A stretch of DNA of 5,582 bases, from NCBI GenBank assembly GCA_003133505.1, contig PKXT01000334.1:17043-22624 (forward strand), read 5' to 3'. A model generated the notes under the pieces. It was not told where the DNA came from, did no database searches, and saw only the letters and a program-made list of their open reading frames with translations. This DNA is from Acidobacteriota bacterium (GTDB lineage: Bacteria > Acidobacteriota > Terriglobia > Acidiferrales > UBA7541). Below are positions 1 through 5,582 of this stretch, in pieces. A program made the translations under genes and the position numbers. How positions within the stretch are numbered: position 1 is the stretch's first letter; each line of letters begins with the position of its first letter.

Positions 1-1023
1 ATTCTCCTCGTCGTGCAAAGGGGCGAGGCCCCCGCACACCCTCTGGATAGCCTTCTGCAGTTTGGCGATTTCCTTAAGACGGCTTATAAAGTGCATGCCG
101 TGGCCGTGATTGGCGGTCAGGGCGGACGCAAAGCGACGGGGATGCACCTCACCCATACCGGGGTACTCGGCTTCGGCGTTTATTACGACATTCCCGTGGT
201 TAGCATGAGCAGTGAAGATCAGGATCAGATCGAGCGCTATTTGGATCGCAGCAAGTCTGTGAAGATAAAAATCAATGTGCAAAATCGCGCGACCACCGGT
301 CCCGTCGAATCCGCCAATGTTGTGGGGGAAATTCCTGGCGCCGAGCATCCTGAACAAATCATCGTTGTCGGTGGCCATCTCGACTCATGGGATTTGGCCT
401 CCGGGGCCACGGATAACGGTGTGGGAACTTGCACTACCCTGGGTGCCGCGGAAGCGATCCTGCGCTCAGGTTTTAGGCCCCGTCGCACCCTGCGGTTTGT
501 ATTGTTCACCGGTGAAGAGGAAGGTTTGCTCGGCTCATTCGCTTATGTGAAGCAGCACCAGTCCGAAATGTCGAATCATGTCGCGGCGGTAATTCTCGAT
601 AATGGCCAGGGCCCGGTTACTGCTCTGCAGATGGGCGGCCATAAAGAATTGGTTTCCGCCGCCGAGCCTTTCGCGGCATCGTTGCAATCTTTCGGGAAAA
701 TCGACGTGAACGACGACACTGAGTTTGGTACCGACACCGGGCCCTTCATTATTGCCGGACTTCCCGGCATCAATCTGGATCAGGATTCACCGGACTACAA
801 ATATACGCATCATTCGCCTGTGGATACGCTCGACAAAGTAAAGCCTGAAACACTTAACCAGGATGCCACCGTAATGGCCCTCACCGCATTCTGGATTGCC
901 GACCGTCCTGACCGTCTGGCAACACCGTGGCCTTCCGGTCAGACAGCCCACATGCTGATTGAGAAACATGACGACACGCTTTTGAAAGCTTTCAACCTTT
1001 GGCCCTTTGGCGACGCGAAATAG
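1..1023 (+). CDS. M28-family zinc peptidase, carboxypeptidase Q (PGCP)-like, C-terminal part (5' end outside window)
   Basis: Zinc-dependent exopeptidase that probably removes terminal residues from peptides. The frame is open from base 1 and the GTG at 13 lies inside a conserved strand, so the true start is off the left edge. Numbering from that GTG, residues 1-100 resemble the protease-associated-type insert of PGCP proteins. The catalytic domain follows with all five expected zinc ligands: H122 (GGHLDSWD), D134 (SGATDNG), E169 with general base E168 (FTGEEEG), D196 (ILDNG) and H267 (HHSPVDT). About 340 residues are visible; family members usually have 450 or more, and bacterial members are commonly exported, but any signal peptide would be outside the window. 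The frame is intact to TAG at 1021-1023, and the gene is convergent with the cupin gene. Family assignment is firm; substrate is unknown, and aminopeptidase rather than carboxypeptidase activity is possible. Confidence 0.93.
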   Translation: MLLVVQRGEAPAHPLDSLLQFGDFLKTAYKVHAVAVIGGQGGRKATGMHLTHTGVLGFGVYYDIPVVSMSSEDQDQIERYLDRSKSVKIKINVQNRATTGPVESANVVGEIPGAEHPEQIIVVGGHLDSWDLASGATDNGVGTCTTLGAAEAILRSGFRPRRTLRFVLFTGEEEGLLGSFAYVKQHQSEMSNHVAAVILDNGQGPVTALQMGGHKELVSAAEPFAASLQSFGKIDVNDDTEFGTDTGPFIIAGLPGINLDQDSPDYKYTHHSPVDTLDKVKPETLNQDATVMALTAFWIADRPDRLATPWPSGQTAHMLIEKHDDTLLKAFNLWPFGDAK

Positions 1024-1047
1024 CCCTGGCTTTCAGCGCGTGGGATT

Positions 1048-1075
1048 GAACGCGGCAGGCAGGTTCGGCGTTTTT
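1048..1075 (+). terminator. possible weak intrinsic terminator after the M28 peptidase
   Basis: A 5-bp stem pairs AACGC (1049-1053) with GCGTT (1068-1072), and the T run at 1071-1075 follows directly. It lies in the 53-bp gap between two convergent genes, where a terminator is expected. The stem is short and the loop is 14 nt, so this is only a candidate. Confidence 0.28.
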
Positions 1076-1076
1076 A

Positions 1077-1514
1077 TCAATCAACCTTGCAGGCCTCGAC
1101 CTCTTCGCCCCTCCACGAAAGCGTTAATAGGAAGGCGCTGTCTTCCTCAGCTTCCACATCGTGCGGGACACACTGTTCCAACACAAGCAGCTGCCCCGCC
1201 GTCAGATCGACTATGCGGCCGGGAAGTTTCAGGCGAATGTGGCCGGCCAGGGTCTGCAGCGAAATCCTCGCCGCCGTCCTGTGCTCATGCATGATCATGT
1301 TTTTCTTCAACGCCAGCAGGACGATCCTGAGATCGGAATGTTTCACCAGGGTCTTGGAACTTGGCCCTGTTCCCTGCAGCCACGCATCTTCCTTGTGCAG
1401 GCTCTCTATTTCCGCCGCGAGATCACACTGAAAAATGGGCGTGTCCAGGGTGCCTTCGGTCATCGCGTGCCCTACCGGGCTCATCTGTGTCCCTTCTTTT
1501 CTTGGTTCCGACAT
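1077..1514 (-). CDS. small single-domain cupin protein
   Basis: A 145-residue cytosolic-looking protein with no signal peptide or membrane segment. Residues ~60-135 form one cupin barrel. Cupin motif 1 is represented by H76-E-H78 followed by ISLQTLAGHIRL, and motif 2 by DLTAGQLLVLEQ (G107) with VPHDVEA (H118). H76, H78 and H118 could bind a metal, but the usual Glu of motif 1 is replaced (R83 lies near the expected place), so coordination may be three-His or absent. The ~55-residue N-terminal extension has no feature I recognise. The ATG at 1514 has GAGAGG upstream at 1521-1526; the ATG at 1484 (residue 11) is a second option with AAGGGA before it. A promoter at 1546-1574 drives it. The fold is clear, but ligand and function cannot be told; a small-molecule sensor or enzyme are both possible. 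Confidence 0.85.
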   Translation of the reverse strand: MSEPRKEGTQMSPVGHAMTEGTLDTPIFQCDLAAEIESLHKEDAWLQGTGPSSKTLVKHSDLRIVLLALKKNMIMHEHRTAARISLQTLAGHIRLKLPGRIVDLTAGQLLVLEQCVPHDVEAEEDSAFLLTLSWRGEEVEACKVD

Positions 1515-1545
1515 GTTTCACCTCTCGATTAAATCGTGCAACCGA

Positions 1546-1574
1546 ATACTATTTGGATGTCCAATAAATGTTAA
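1546..1574 (-). promoter_or_regulatory. sigma70-type promoter of the cupin gene with palindromic site in the spacer
   Basis: On the minus strand, -35 TTAACA (1574-1569) and -10 TAGTAT (1551-1546) are separated by exactly 17 bp. They match the sigma70 consensus at 5/6 and 4/6 positions. Transcription would begin near 1539, giving a leader of about 25 nt that contains the GAGAGG ribosome site. Within the spacer, at 1553-1564, lies TTGGATGTCCAA, two 5-bp inverted arms around a TG centre. Its position between the -35 and -10 boxes is typical of an operator, but no regulator is identified. Confidence 0.55.
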
Positions 1575-1620
1575 TAGATGGTGGCTTCTTCCGTCGATCC
1601 GCCCTGTCATCGAATTAAGA

Positions 1621-2316
1621 TTATTGGATCATCCGGGCGATGAAGAAGGCCGCCGCTGCCGCCAGGCCTCCCACGAAAACCGTCTGCACGGCCCCGCGCC
1701 ACGGTGAGAGCGTCGTAAATCGGCCTTTCACGTAGCCAAAGGCGAATAACGCGAGCAACGTAACACAAATGGATGAGGCCAGTGCGGTGCGCACGTCGTG
1801 CAGCAGCATATAAGGCGCGAGCGGGACTAGCCCTCCCACAATGTACGATGCCGCAATCGTTCCCGCGCTCCATCCGGCGCGCGCCGGGTCCGGCTCCTCC
1901 AGTCCCAGTTCGAACCGCATCATGAAATCTACCCATCGCTTTTGATCTGAACAAATGGCCGCGATTACCGGCGCGGCTTGCTCGGGCGTTAATCCGTAAC
2001 CTCGAAAGACACCCGCGACTTCTTCGCGCTCAACTTCCGGCAACTCCACCGCTTCGCGAGCCTCTCGTTCCATCTCGGAGCGATAGTGCGCGGCATCCGT
2101 CTTGGCCGCCAGGTAACCGCCCAATCCCATGGCAATGGAGCCTGCCGCAATTTCCGCCAGCCCCGCCGTGACGATGATGCCGGAAGCAACCGCCGCGCCC
2201 GTCAGCCCCGCGGCAAGGGCGAAAGGGACTGTAAGCCCGTCCGACATCCCAATCACCACGTCGCGCACTGTGGCCGTGGCCCTAAAGTGTTTCTCTACGT
2301 GTTCAGCGTGCGCCAT
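1621..2316 (-). CDS. VIT1/CCC1-family Fe2+/Mn2+ transporter
   Basis: Inner-membrane divalent metal transporter of the vacuolar-iron-transporter fold, expected to move Fe2+ and/or Mn2+ out of the cytosol, probably by proton exchange. The 231-residue protein shows five likely membrane segments at about 18-38, 42-64, 150-172, 178-198 and 207-227. Helix 1 holds SDGL (D26) and helix 2 holds AEIAAGSIAM (E55, M63), equivalent by pattern to the Asp, Glu and Met that line the metal path in plant VIT1. Between helices 2 and 3 (~75-146) is a Glu-rich cytosolic segment with E81, E83, E86, E91, E94, E96, E98, E99, E136, E140 and E141, matching the family's metal-binding domain. I chose the ATG at 2316 because GGGGAA (2328-2323) is 6 nt upstream; the TTG at 2322 directly abuts that site. 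It is transcribed divergently from the superoxide dismutase. Metal preference is inferred. Confidence 0.9.
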   Translation of the reverse strand: MAHAEHVEKHFRATATVRDVVIGMSDGLTVPFALAAGLTGAAVASGIIVTAGLAEIAAGSIAMGLGGYLAAKTDAAHYRSEMEREAREAVELPEVEREEVAGVFRGYGLTPEQAAPVIAAICSDQKRWVDFMMRFELGLEEPDPARAGWSAGTIAASYIVGGLVPLAPYMLLHDVRTALASSICVTLLALFAFGYVKGRFTTLSPWRGAVQTVFVGGLAAAAAFFIARMIQ

Positions 2317-2416
2317 CGGCAATTCCCCGTATTGAATCTTCCGCTCCGCAATGGGCTAATGGGAAGGAGTATATTATTACTTGGAAACGCTCATTTAAGC
2401 AGTTAGGAGGAAAAGA
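2317..2416. promoter_or_regulatory. divergent intergenic region between VIT-type transporter and superoxide dismutase
   Basis: These 100 bp must carry the start signals of both genes. An AT-rich tract at 2370-2379 offers -10-like hexamers both ways: TATATT and TATTAT on the plus strand, TATACT and TAATAT on the minus strand. None has a convincing -35 at 16-18 bp. AATGGG occurs twice, at 2350-2355 and 2358-2363, as a direct repeat. The Shine-Dalgarno sequence AGGAGG for sodA is at 2405-2410, 6 nt before its ATG. I see no clear Fur, MntR or PerR box, and no yybP-type manganese riboswitch on the transporter side. Confidence 0.4.
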
Positions 2417-3028
2417 ATGGCCTATCAAGTACCACCCCTGCCTTACGCATTCGACGCGCTCGAGCCTTATATCGACGCGAAAACGATGGAGATTCATCAC
2501 GACAAGCATCACGGTGCTTATGTCACTAATCTGAATAAGGCGCTGGAGCCCCACCCCGATTTGGCCGCGCTTCCTGTGGAGCAACTCATCGCCCAGCTTG
2601 ACAAGGTTCCCGAAGCCATCCGCACCGCCGTTCGCAACAATGGCGGAGGCCATGCCAACCATTCCTTCTTCTGGAAGATTATGAAGAAGGGGGGAGGCGG
2701 CGATCCCAAGGGCGATATTGCAACCGCCATCAATGGAGCTTTCGGCTCATTCGCCGACTTCAAGACCAAATTTAACGAGGCTGCTACCAAGCGATTCGGT
2801 TCCGGCTGGGCCTGGCTGATGAATAAAGACGGGAAATTGGGGATTGACTCCACCCCCAATCAGGACAGTCCCCTCATGAGTGGCGCAAAGCCAGTGATGG
2901 GCCTGGACGTTTGGGAGCACGCCTATTACCTGAAATACCAGAATCGCCGCCCAGAATACATTGAAGCCTGGTGGAACGTAGTCAACTGGGACGCCATTTC
3001 CGAAAACTTCGCTTCAGCCAAGAGGTAG
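2417..3028 (+). CDS. sodA: Fe/Mn-family superoxide dismutase, Mn-type
   Basis: Converts superoxide to oxygen and hydrogen peroxide in the cytosol; no signal peptide is present. The 203 residues are full length for the family. The N-terminal helical hairpin (1-90) carries H27 (EIHHDKHHGAY) and H82 (GGHANHSFFW); the C-terminal alpha/beta domain carries D164 and H168 (DVWEHAYYLKYQNRR), completing the four metal ligands. Position 77 is Gly and the active-site Gln comes from the C-terminal half (Q149 in NQDSPL). That arrangement marks Mn-type or cambialistic enzymes, whereas Fe-type enzymes supply this Gln from the N-terminal half. The start is fixed by AGGAGG 6 nt before the ATG. A strong terminator 31 nt after the stop suggests a single-gene transcript, divergent from the metal transporter. 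The family is certain; metal use in the cell is inferred from these residues. Confidence 0.97.
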   Translation: MAYQVPPLPYAFDALEPYIDAKTMEIHHDKHHGAYVTNLNKALEPHPDLAALPVEQLIAQLDKVPEAIRTAVRNNGGGHANHSFFWKIMKKGGGGDPKGDIATAINGAFGSFADFKTKFNEAATKRFGSGWAWLMNKDGKLGIDSTPNQDSPLMSGAKPVMGLDVWEHAYYLKYQNRRPEYIEAWWNVVNWDAISENFASAKR

Positions 3029-3059
3029 AAAGCCCGTCCCGAAGGGTATTTGCTTCTTC

Positions 3060-3100
3060 AAGAGCCGGTCAGGTCCTTCGATCTGGCCGGCTCTTTTTCT
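3060..3100 (+). terminator. strong rho-independent terminator of the superoxide dismutase gene
   Basis: AGAGCCGG at 3061-3068 pairs with CCGGCTCT at 3087-3094. The stem continues inward through a G-U wobble, CAG/CTG, a second wobble and TC/GA, giving 15 bp closed by a CTTC tetraloop at 3076-3079. A3060 pairs with T3095. Five Ts at 3094-3098 complete the terminator. Confidence 0.93.
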
Positions 3101-3137
3101 ATTTAAAGCTCAGTCAAAATTGCCCGAGCCTCTGAGA

Positions 3138-3143
3138 TATAAT
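3138..3143 (+). promoter_or_regulatory. TATAAT -10 box upstream of the diaminopentanoate-dehydrogenase-like gene
   Basis: A perfect TATAAT lies 32 nt before the GTG start and 38 nt after the T run of the preceding terminator, the expected place for a new transcript. The -35 is poor: the AGTCAAAAT stretch at 3112-3120 holds no good hexamer at 16-18 bp spacing. Confidence 0.5.
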
Positions 3144-3163
3144 GGCGAGCCACAAAACAATTC

Positions 3164-3170
3164 AGGGAGA
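3164..3170 (+). promoter_or_regulatory. ribosome binding site that fixes a GTG start
   Basis: AGGGAGA ends 5 nt before the GTG at 3176. The next in-frame ATG is dozens of codons later, beyond the nucleotide-binding motif GVGPIG at residues 11-16, so GTG is the only sensible start. Confidence 0.75.
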
Positions 3171-3175
3171 TTCCA

Positions 3176-4189
3176 GTGCGAAAGCGAGTTCGAGTGCTTC
3201 ATTACGGCGTCGGTCCGATTGGCGCATCCATTGCGCGCCTCGCCCGTGAAAAACAGGCCGTGGAAATTATCGGCGCAGTGGACGTTGATCCCGCCAAAGC
3301 CGGACGCGATTTGGGAGAAGTTGCCGGAGCGCACGACGCGCCCTGGGGTGTGCCCGTTTCCGCGTCCGCCGAGGAAATGCTCGCCCACAGCCCCGATGTG
3401 GTCATCCATTCCACCACCTCCGTCCTGCCCGGAGCGATGGGCCAATTGTATGGATGCCTCGAAGCCGGAGCCTGCATCATTTCTACATGCGAAGAGCTGT
3501 CCTACCCCTTCCGGAAATATCCCGAACTGGCTTCTCAGCTCGATGAAATGGCTAAGGAGGAGGGAGTCGCGCTTGTCGCGGCTGGCATCAATCCGGGCTT
3601 CGTGCTCGATAAGCTCGTCTTAACCCTATCAGCCGTATCGCAGCGCGTGGACCGCGTTCGCGCTACTCGCATTGTGGACGCGGCGCACCGGCGCCAGCCT
3701 CTTCAACACAAAATCGGTATGGGTCTTTCCCGCGAGGAATTTGAAGCCAGAGCTGCGGAGGGCAGCGTCAAGCATTACGGCCTTCCCGAATCCGTCGCTA
3801 TGGTGGCCGATGGGCTCGGATTCTCGCTCGATGAAATCAGCGAAATAATTAAACCGGTGATTTCCGATAAAGCCGTCCAATCGGAGTTTTTGCAGGTCGC
3901 CAGTGGCGCGGTGGCGGGGATTCATCAGGTCGCGCGCGGAATGGCGGAAGGCGAAGAAAAAATTCGCTTGGAACTCAAAATGTACGCCGGCGCCGAAGAT
4001 CCTTCGGATACGATCACGCTGGAAGGCGCGCCCAATATCACCCTGACCATTCCTGGTGGAACCCATGGGGACACAGCCACCGCCGCCGTGGTCGTCAATA
4101 CTATTCCGTGGATTCTAGCGGCGCCAGCCGGCTTGCGCACCGCGCGCGATCTTCCTCTTAGCTTTTTCTCAGCTGCGACTTCGCTCTAG
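3176..4189 (+). CDS. 2,4-diaminopentanoate dehydrogenase-like NAD(P)-dependent oxidoreductase
   Basis: A 337-residue cytosolic oxidoreductase with a dihydrodipicolinate-reductase-type Rossmann domain and a C-terminal domain like that of clostridial 2,4-diaminopentanoate dehydrogenase (Ord), which acts in ornithine fermentation. Visible are GVGPIG (11-16), the end of beta-2 with D36 and D38 (AVDVDPAKAG), which suggests NAD preference, STTS (79-82), CEELSYPF (105-112), and GINPGFVLD (137-145) at the domain junction. The RIVDAAHRRQPLQHKIG stretch (165-181) and GGTHGDTATAA (294-304) are typical of this family. It has a GTG start with a good ribosome site and its own -10 box; the next gene on the right is on the other strand. 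No ornithine-cleavage partner such as OrtAB is in view, so the true substrate may be another amino or keto compound. Fold and family are well supported; the reaction is not. Confidence 0.82.
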   Translation: MRKRVRVLHYGVGPIGASIARLAREKQAVEIIGAVDVDPAKAGRDLGEVAGAHDAPWGVPVSASAEEMLAHSPDVVIHSTTSVLPGAMGQLYGCLEAGACIISTCEELSYPFRKYPELASQLDEMAKEEGVALVAAGINPGFVLDKLVLTLSAVSQRVDRVRATRIVDAAHRRQPLQHKIGMGLSREEFEARAAEGSVKHYGLPESVAMVADGLGFSLDEISEIIKPVISDKAVQSEFLQVASGAVAGIHQVARGMAEGEEKIRLELKMYAGAEDPSDTITLEGAPNITLTIPGGTHGDTATAAVVVNTIPWILAAPAGLRTARDLPLSFFSAATSL

Positions 4190-4215
4190 CAGTTTGTGTT
4201 GAAAAATCAGGACGG

Positions 4216-4240
4216 GCCCCGACCGCGCCTCCGGGGTTTC
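4216..4240. terminator. possible weak terminator between convergent genes
   Basis: CCCCG (4217-4221) pairs with CGGGG (4232-4236) around a 10-nt loop, followed by TTT on the plus strand. On the minus strand a run of five Ts comes about 10 nt after the hairpin. The gap lies between the dehydrogenase stop at 4189 and the GrpB remnant stop at 4243. The stem is short and the T tracts are poor, so this is only a candidate. Confidence 0.28.
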
Positions 4241-4242
4241 AT

Positions 4243-4799
4243 TCATTTCCGATCGACGCAGGGTCGCGCGATAATCTCCGAAATGACAACGGTCTTGGCG
4301 TCCGCGTAATCCTGGACATCCTTCCACTCCTTCCCCGCTAAAAGCCTGTTTCGTGCGAGCGTACAGGTCGCGATCAGCGGCATTGCTGCGCAACCAGTCC
4401 CGAAACATCAGCATGCGTTCGATTTCCGGACAGCCAGAGGAAAACACGTCCAGATTGATTTCCGTGTCCGGACCCTTGAACATCCGATGCTCATATCAAT
4501 TTGGTCTCTCGGATATGAAGCAGGTAGCCTGCGGCTTCCAGGGCTGGCACATATCCTTTCATTCGCCGAGTGAGTCACTACGAGGAGTATGTCAATGATC
4601 GGTTTGGCGGCAAGGCCGGGCACTGACGTCGAGCCGGCATGTTCAATCAGCAACGCCCTGCGTTCGAGCACAGTCCTGATTCTGTGAGCTCACCTCCAAA
4701 CATATCGGGCCACTGCGGATCGTAATCCACGATCTGAATTGGTCCGAATAACGACTTCTCCTCTCCGATTGTGTGAGTGGAGATTTCCTCGGTGGGCAC
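4243..4799 (-). pseudogene. GrpB/UPF0157-family protein, degraded by four frameshifts and one stop codon
   Basis: Pieces of one GrpB-family protein (nucleotidyltransferase-like fold, cellular role poorly known) occur in order but in changing frames. Piece 1 has IVDYDPQWPDMF. Piece 2 has the hallmark GSTSVPGLAAKPIIDI. Piece 3 has GYVPALEAAGYLLHIRE. Piece 4 has YEHRMFKGPD and RDWLRSNAADRDLY. Piece 5 has GKEWKDVQDYADAKT and ends at TGA 4245-4243. The joins imply a one-base loss near 4686-4692 and one-base gains near 4554-4560, 4505 and 4345. TGA at 4498-4496 replaces the codon expected to be Trp in a PNWYEHR-type motif. Repaired, the gene would encode about 184 residues from the GTG at 4799, a normal length for the family; that start is a guess with no good ribosome site. 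It sits 4 nt after the stop of the upstream dehydrogenase gene, so it was probably its operon partner. This remnant fills nearly all of the otherwise gene-free stretch 4190-4803. Confidence 0.88.
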
Positions 4800-4803
4800 G
4801 GCT

Positions 4804-5582
4804 CTACTTTTTCCAGAATCTTGCTACCGCAGCATAATCCACGTCTTCCGTGGTCGCTGCTTTTACCGCGCTGTATGTCGAATATGCCGCCGAGGTGGCG
4901 GGCAATTCGATGCCTCGCCGACGCGCCAGTTCCAACGCCAGGCCGAGGTCTTTGTGCATCAGTCGCAGGGGAAAACTCGGCGCAAATTTCCCCTCAATCA
5001 TCACCGGAGCCTTTATGTCCAACGCGCCTGATCGAGCCATGCTCGATTGCATTACTTCCACCAGCTTTTCCGCGGCGATGCCGCTCGATGTAACGATGGC
5101 CATTGCCTCCGCGAACGCCTGAATTTCCAGCGCGAGCAGCGCGTTCATTGCCAGCTTCACCGTTTGCCCCGCGCCGTTCGGCCCCAGCGAAAAAATGTGT
5201 TTGCCCATTACCGATAGAACCGGACGCAATTTTTTGAGAACCCCCGGCTCGCCGCCAACCATGAACACCAGCTCGCCCTTTTCGGCGCCCCATGTTCCTC
5301 CGGTAATCGGCGCATCCAGAAAATCCACGCCGCGCTCCCGGCACCCCGCCGAAATTCGTTCCGCCAAGTCCGGAGAAACCGTGCTCGAATCCACCAGCGT
5401 CGATCCTGCGCGCAATCCTGCCATCGCGCCTTGCGTTCCCCACAACACTTCTTCCAATGCTGGCGGATCAGAGACAATGGTGATCAGCACGTCGCATTGC
5501 TCGGCTACGTTTCTTGGTGACGAACCGGCGACTGCGCCGTTTGCGCCCTTTGCAATAAGCTTTTGCATTTTCTCGCGCGTTC
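4804..5582 (-). CDS. beta-hydroxyacid dehydrogenase, 3-hydroxyisobutyrate dehydrogenase family (N-terminus outside window)
   Basis: NAD(P)-dependent oxidoreductase acting on small hydroxyacids or aldehydes such as 3-hydroxyisobutyrate, tartronate semialdehyde or succinic semialdehyde. The frame is open through the right edge; the ATG at 5568 is internal, preceded in frame by TREK. About 258 residues are visible of a usual 290-300, so the missing ~30 would hold the GxGxMG nucleotide-binding loop. Numbering from that ATG: the rest of the Rossmann domain (1-83) includes DVLITIVSDPPALEEVLW and LVDSSTVSP; the substrate-binding motif DAPITGG is at 85-91; GAGQTVKLAMN contains the catalytic Lys K138 (codon 5155-5157); and KDLGLAL at 206-212 lies in the C-terminal helical domain. 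It ends at TAG 4806-4804, directly ahead of the broken GrpB gene. Family is certain; substrate cannot be assigned. Confidence 0.92.
   Translation of the reverse strand, partial: TREKMQKLIAKGANGAVAGSSPRNVAEQCDVLITIVSDPPALEEVLWGTQGAMAGLRAGSTLVDSSTVSPDLAERISAGCRERGVDFLDAPITGGTWGAEKGELVFMVGGEPGVLKKLRPVLSVMGKHIFSLGPNGAGQTVKLAMNALLALEIQAFAEAMAIVTSSGIAAEKLVEVMQSSMARSGALDIKAPVMIEGKFAPSFPLRLMHKDLGLALELARRRGIELPATSAAYSTYSAVKAATTEDVDYAAVARFWKK

Noticed and set aside
1161..1532. Plus-strand ORFs antisense to the cupin gene
   Set aside because: Their translations lack domains, and the minus-strand frame has cupin motifs, a ribosome site and a promoter.
2317..2322. TTG at 2322 as start of the VIT-type transporter
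   Set aside because: The Shine-Dalgarno-like GGGGAA directly abuts TTG with no spacer, whereas it is 6 nt from the ATG at 2316.
2317..2416. Manganese riboswitch or Fur/MntR box controlling the metal transporter or dismutase
   Set aside because: The leader is short and I could not find the conserved riboswitch elements or a good palindromic metal-regulator site.
2303..2662. Minus-strand ORF crossing the intergenic region into the dismutase gene
   Set aside because: It is antisense to a certain sodA, would overlap the transporter start, and shows no known motif.
3120..3623. Plus-strand ORF of 167 codons overlapping the start of the diaminopentanoate-dehydrogenase-like gene
   Set aside because: It is a +1 frame shadow rich in Pro, Ser and Arg with no recognisable domain, while the gene in the other frame has clear family motifs and a ribosome site.
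4169..4483. Minus-strand ORF of 104 codons
   Set aside because: It is the fourth piece of the broken GrpB gene. After Lys-Gln near 4345 the correct frame moves on, and the ORF's C-terminal third is out-of-frame translation running into the neighbouring gene.
4408..4671. Minus-strand ORF of 87 codons carrying the GrpB hallmark
   Set aside because: Only residues up to about the VVTHSANE stretch are GrpB sequence; the rest is out of frame after the shift near 4554-4560. It is part of the pseudogene, not a short gene.
4773..5093. Plus-strand ORFs antisense to the beta-hydroxyacid dehydrogenase
   Set aside because: These are shadow frames; the minus-strand protein has the DAPITGG motif and catalytic Lys of a known family.

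Overview
The window has five recognisable protein genes with intact reading frames in view, one partial gene at each edge included among the six coding calls, and one decayed gene. Base composition is moderately GC-rich and coding density is high. The mix resembles soil Acidobacteriota of the Koribacter/Terriglobia type: a carboxypeptidase Q-like M28 peptidase, a short cupin, a VIT1/CCC1 transporter, an Fe/Mn superoxide dismutase, a 2,4-diaminopentanoate dehydrogenase-like oxidoreductase and a beta-hydroxyacid dehydrogenase. This taxonomic guess comes from family resemblance and was not checked by search.

Layout, left to right. At 1-1023 (+) is the C-terminal part of a secreted-type M28 zinc peptidase, cut by the left edge. 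At 1077-1514 (-) is a small cupin protein convergent with it, with a well-formed promoter at 1546-1574 whose spacer holds a near-perfect palindrome. At 1621-2316 (-) is a VIT1/CCC1-type Fe2+/Mn2+ membrane transporter. A 100-bp divergent intergenic region separates it from a Mn-type superoxide dismutase at 2417-3028 (+), which ends in a strong intrinsic terminator at 3060-3100. At 3176-4189 (+) is a dihydrodipicolinate-reductase-fold dehydrogenase of the 2,4-diaminopentanoate dehydrogenase type, with its own TATAAT box. At 4243-4799 (-) lies a GrpB/UPF0157 gene broken by four frameshifts and a nonsense codon. At 4804-5582 (-) is a 3-hydroxyisobutyrate-dehydrogenase-family enzyme, cut by the right edge.

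How the genes may work together. The transporter and superoxide dismutase form a plausible metal/oxidative-stress pair: one moves Fe2+/Mn2+ across a membrane, the other depends on Mn or Fe, and they share an upstream region. The cupin lies downstream of the transporter on the same strand but has its own promoter, so it need not be co-regulated. The peptidase, the diaminopentanoate-dehydrogenase-like enzyme and the beta-hydroxyacid dehydrogenase look like independent metabolic genes. The decayed GrpB gene sits 4 nt behind the beta-hydroxyacid dehydrogenase stop and was probably the second gene of that operon.

I see no mobile element, CRISPR array, RNA gene or clearly undescribed multi-gene system. 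The least ordinary items are the multiply broken GrpB gene and the palindrome inside the cupin promoter.
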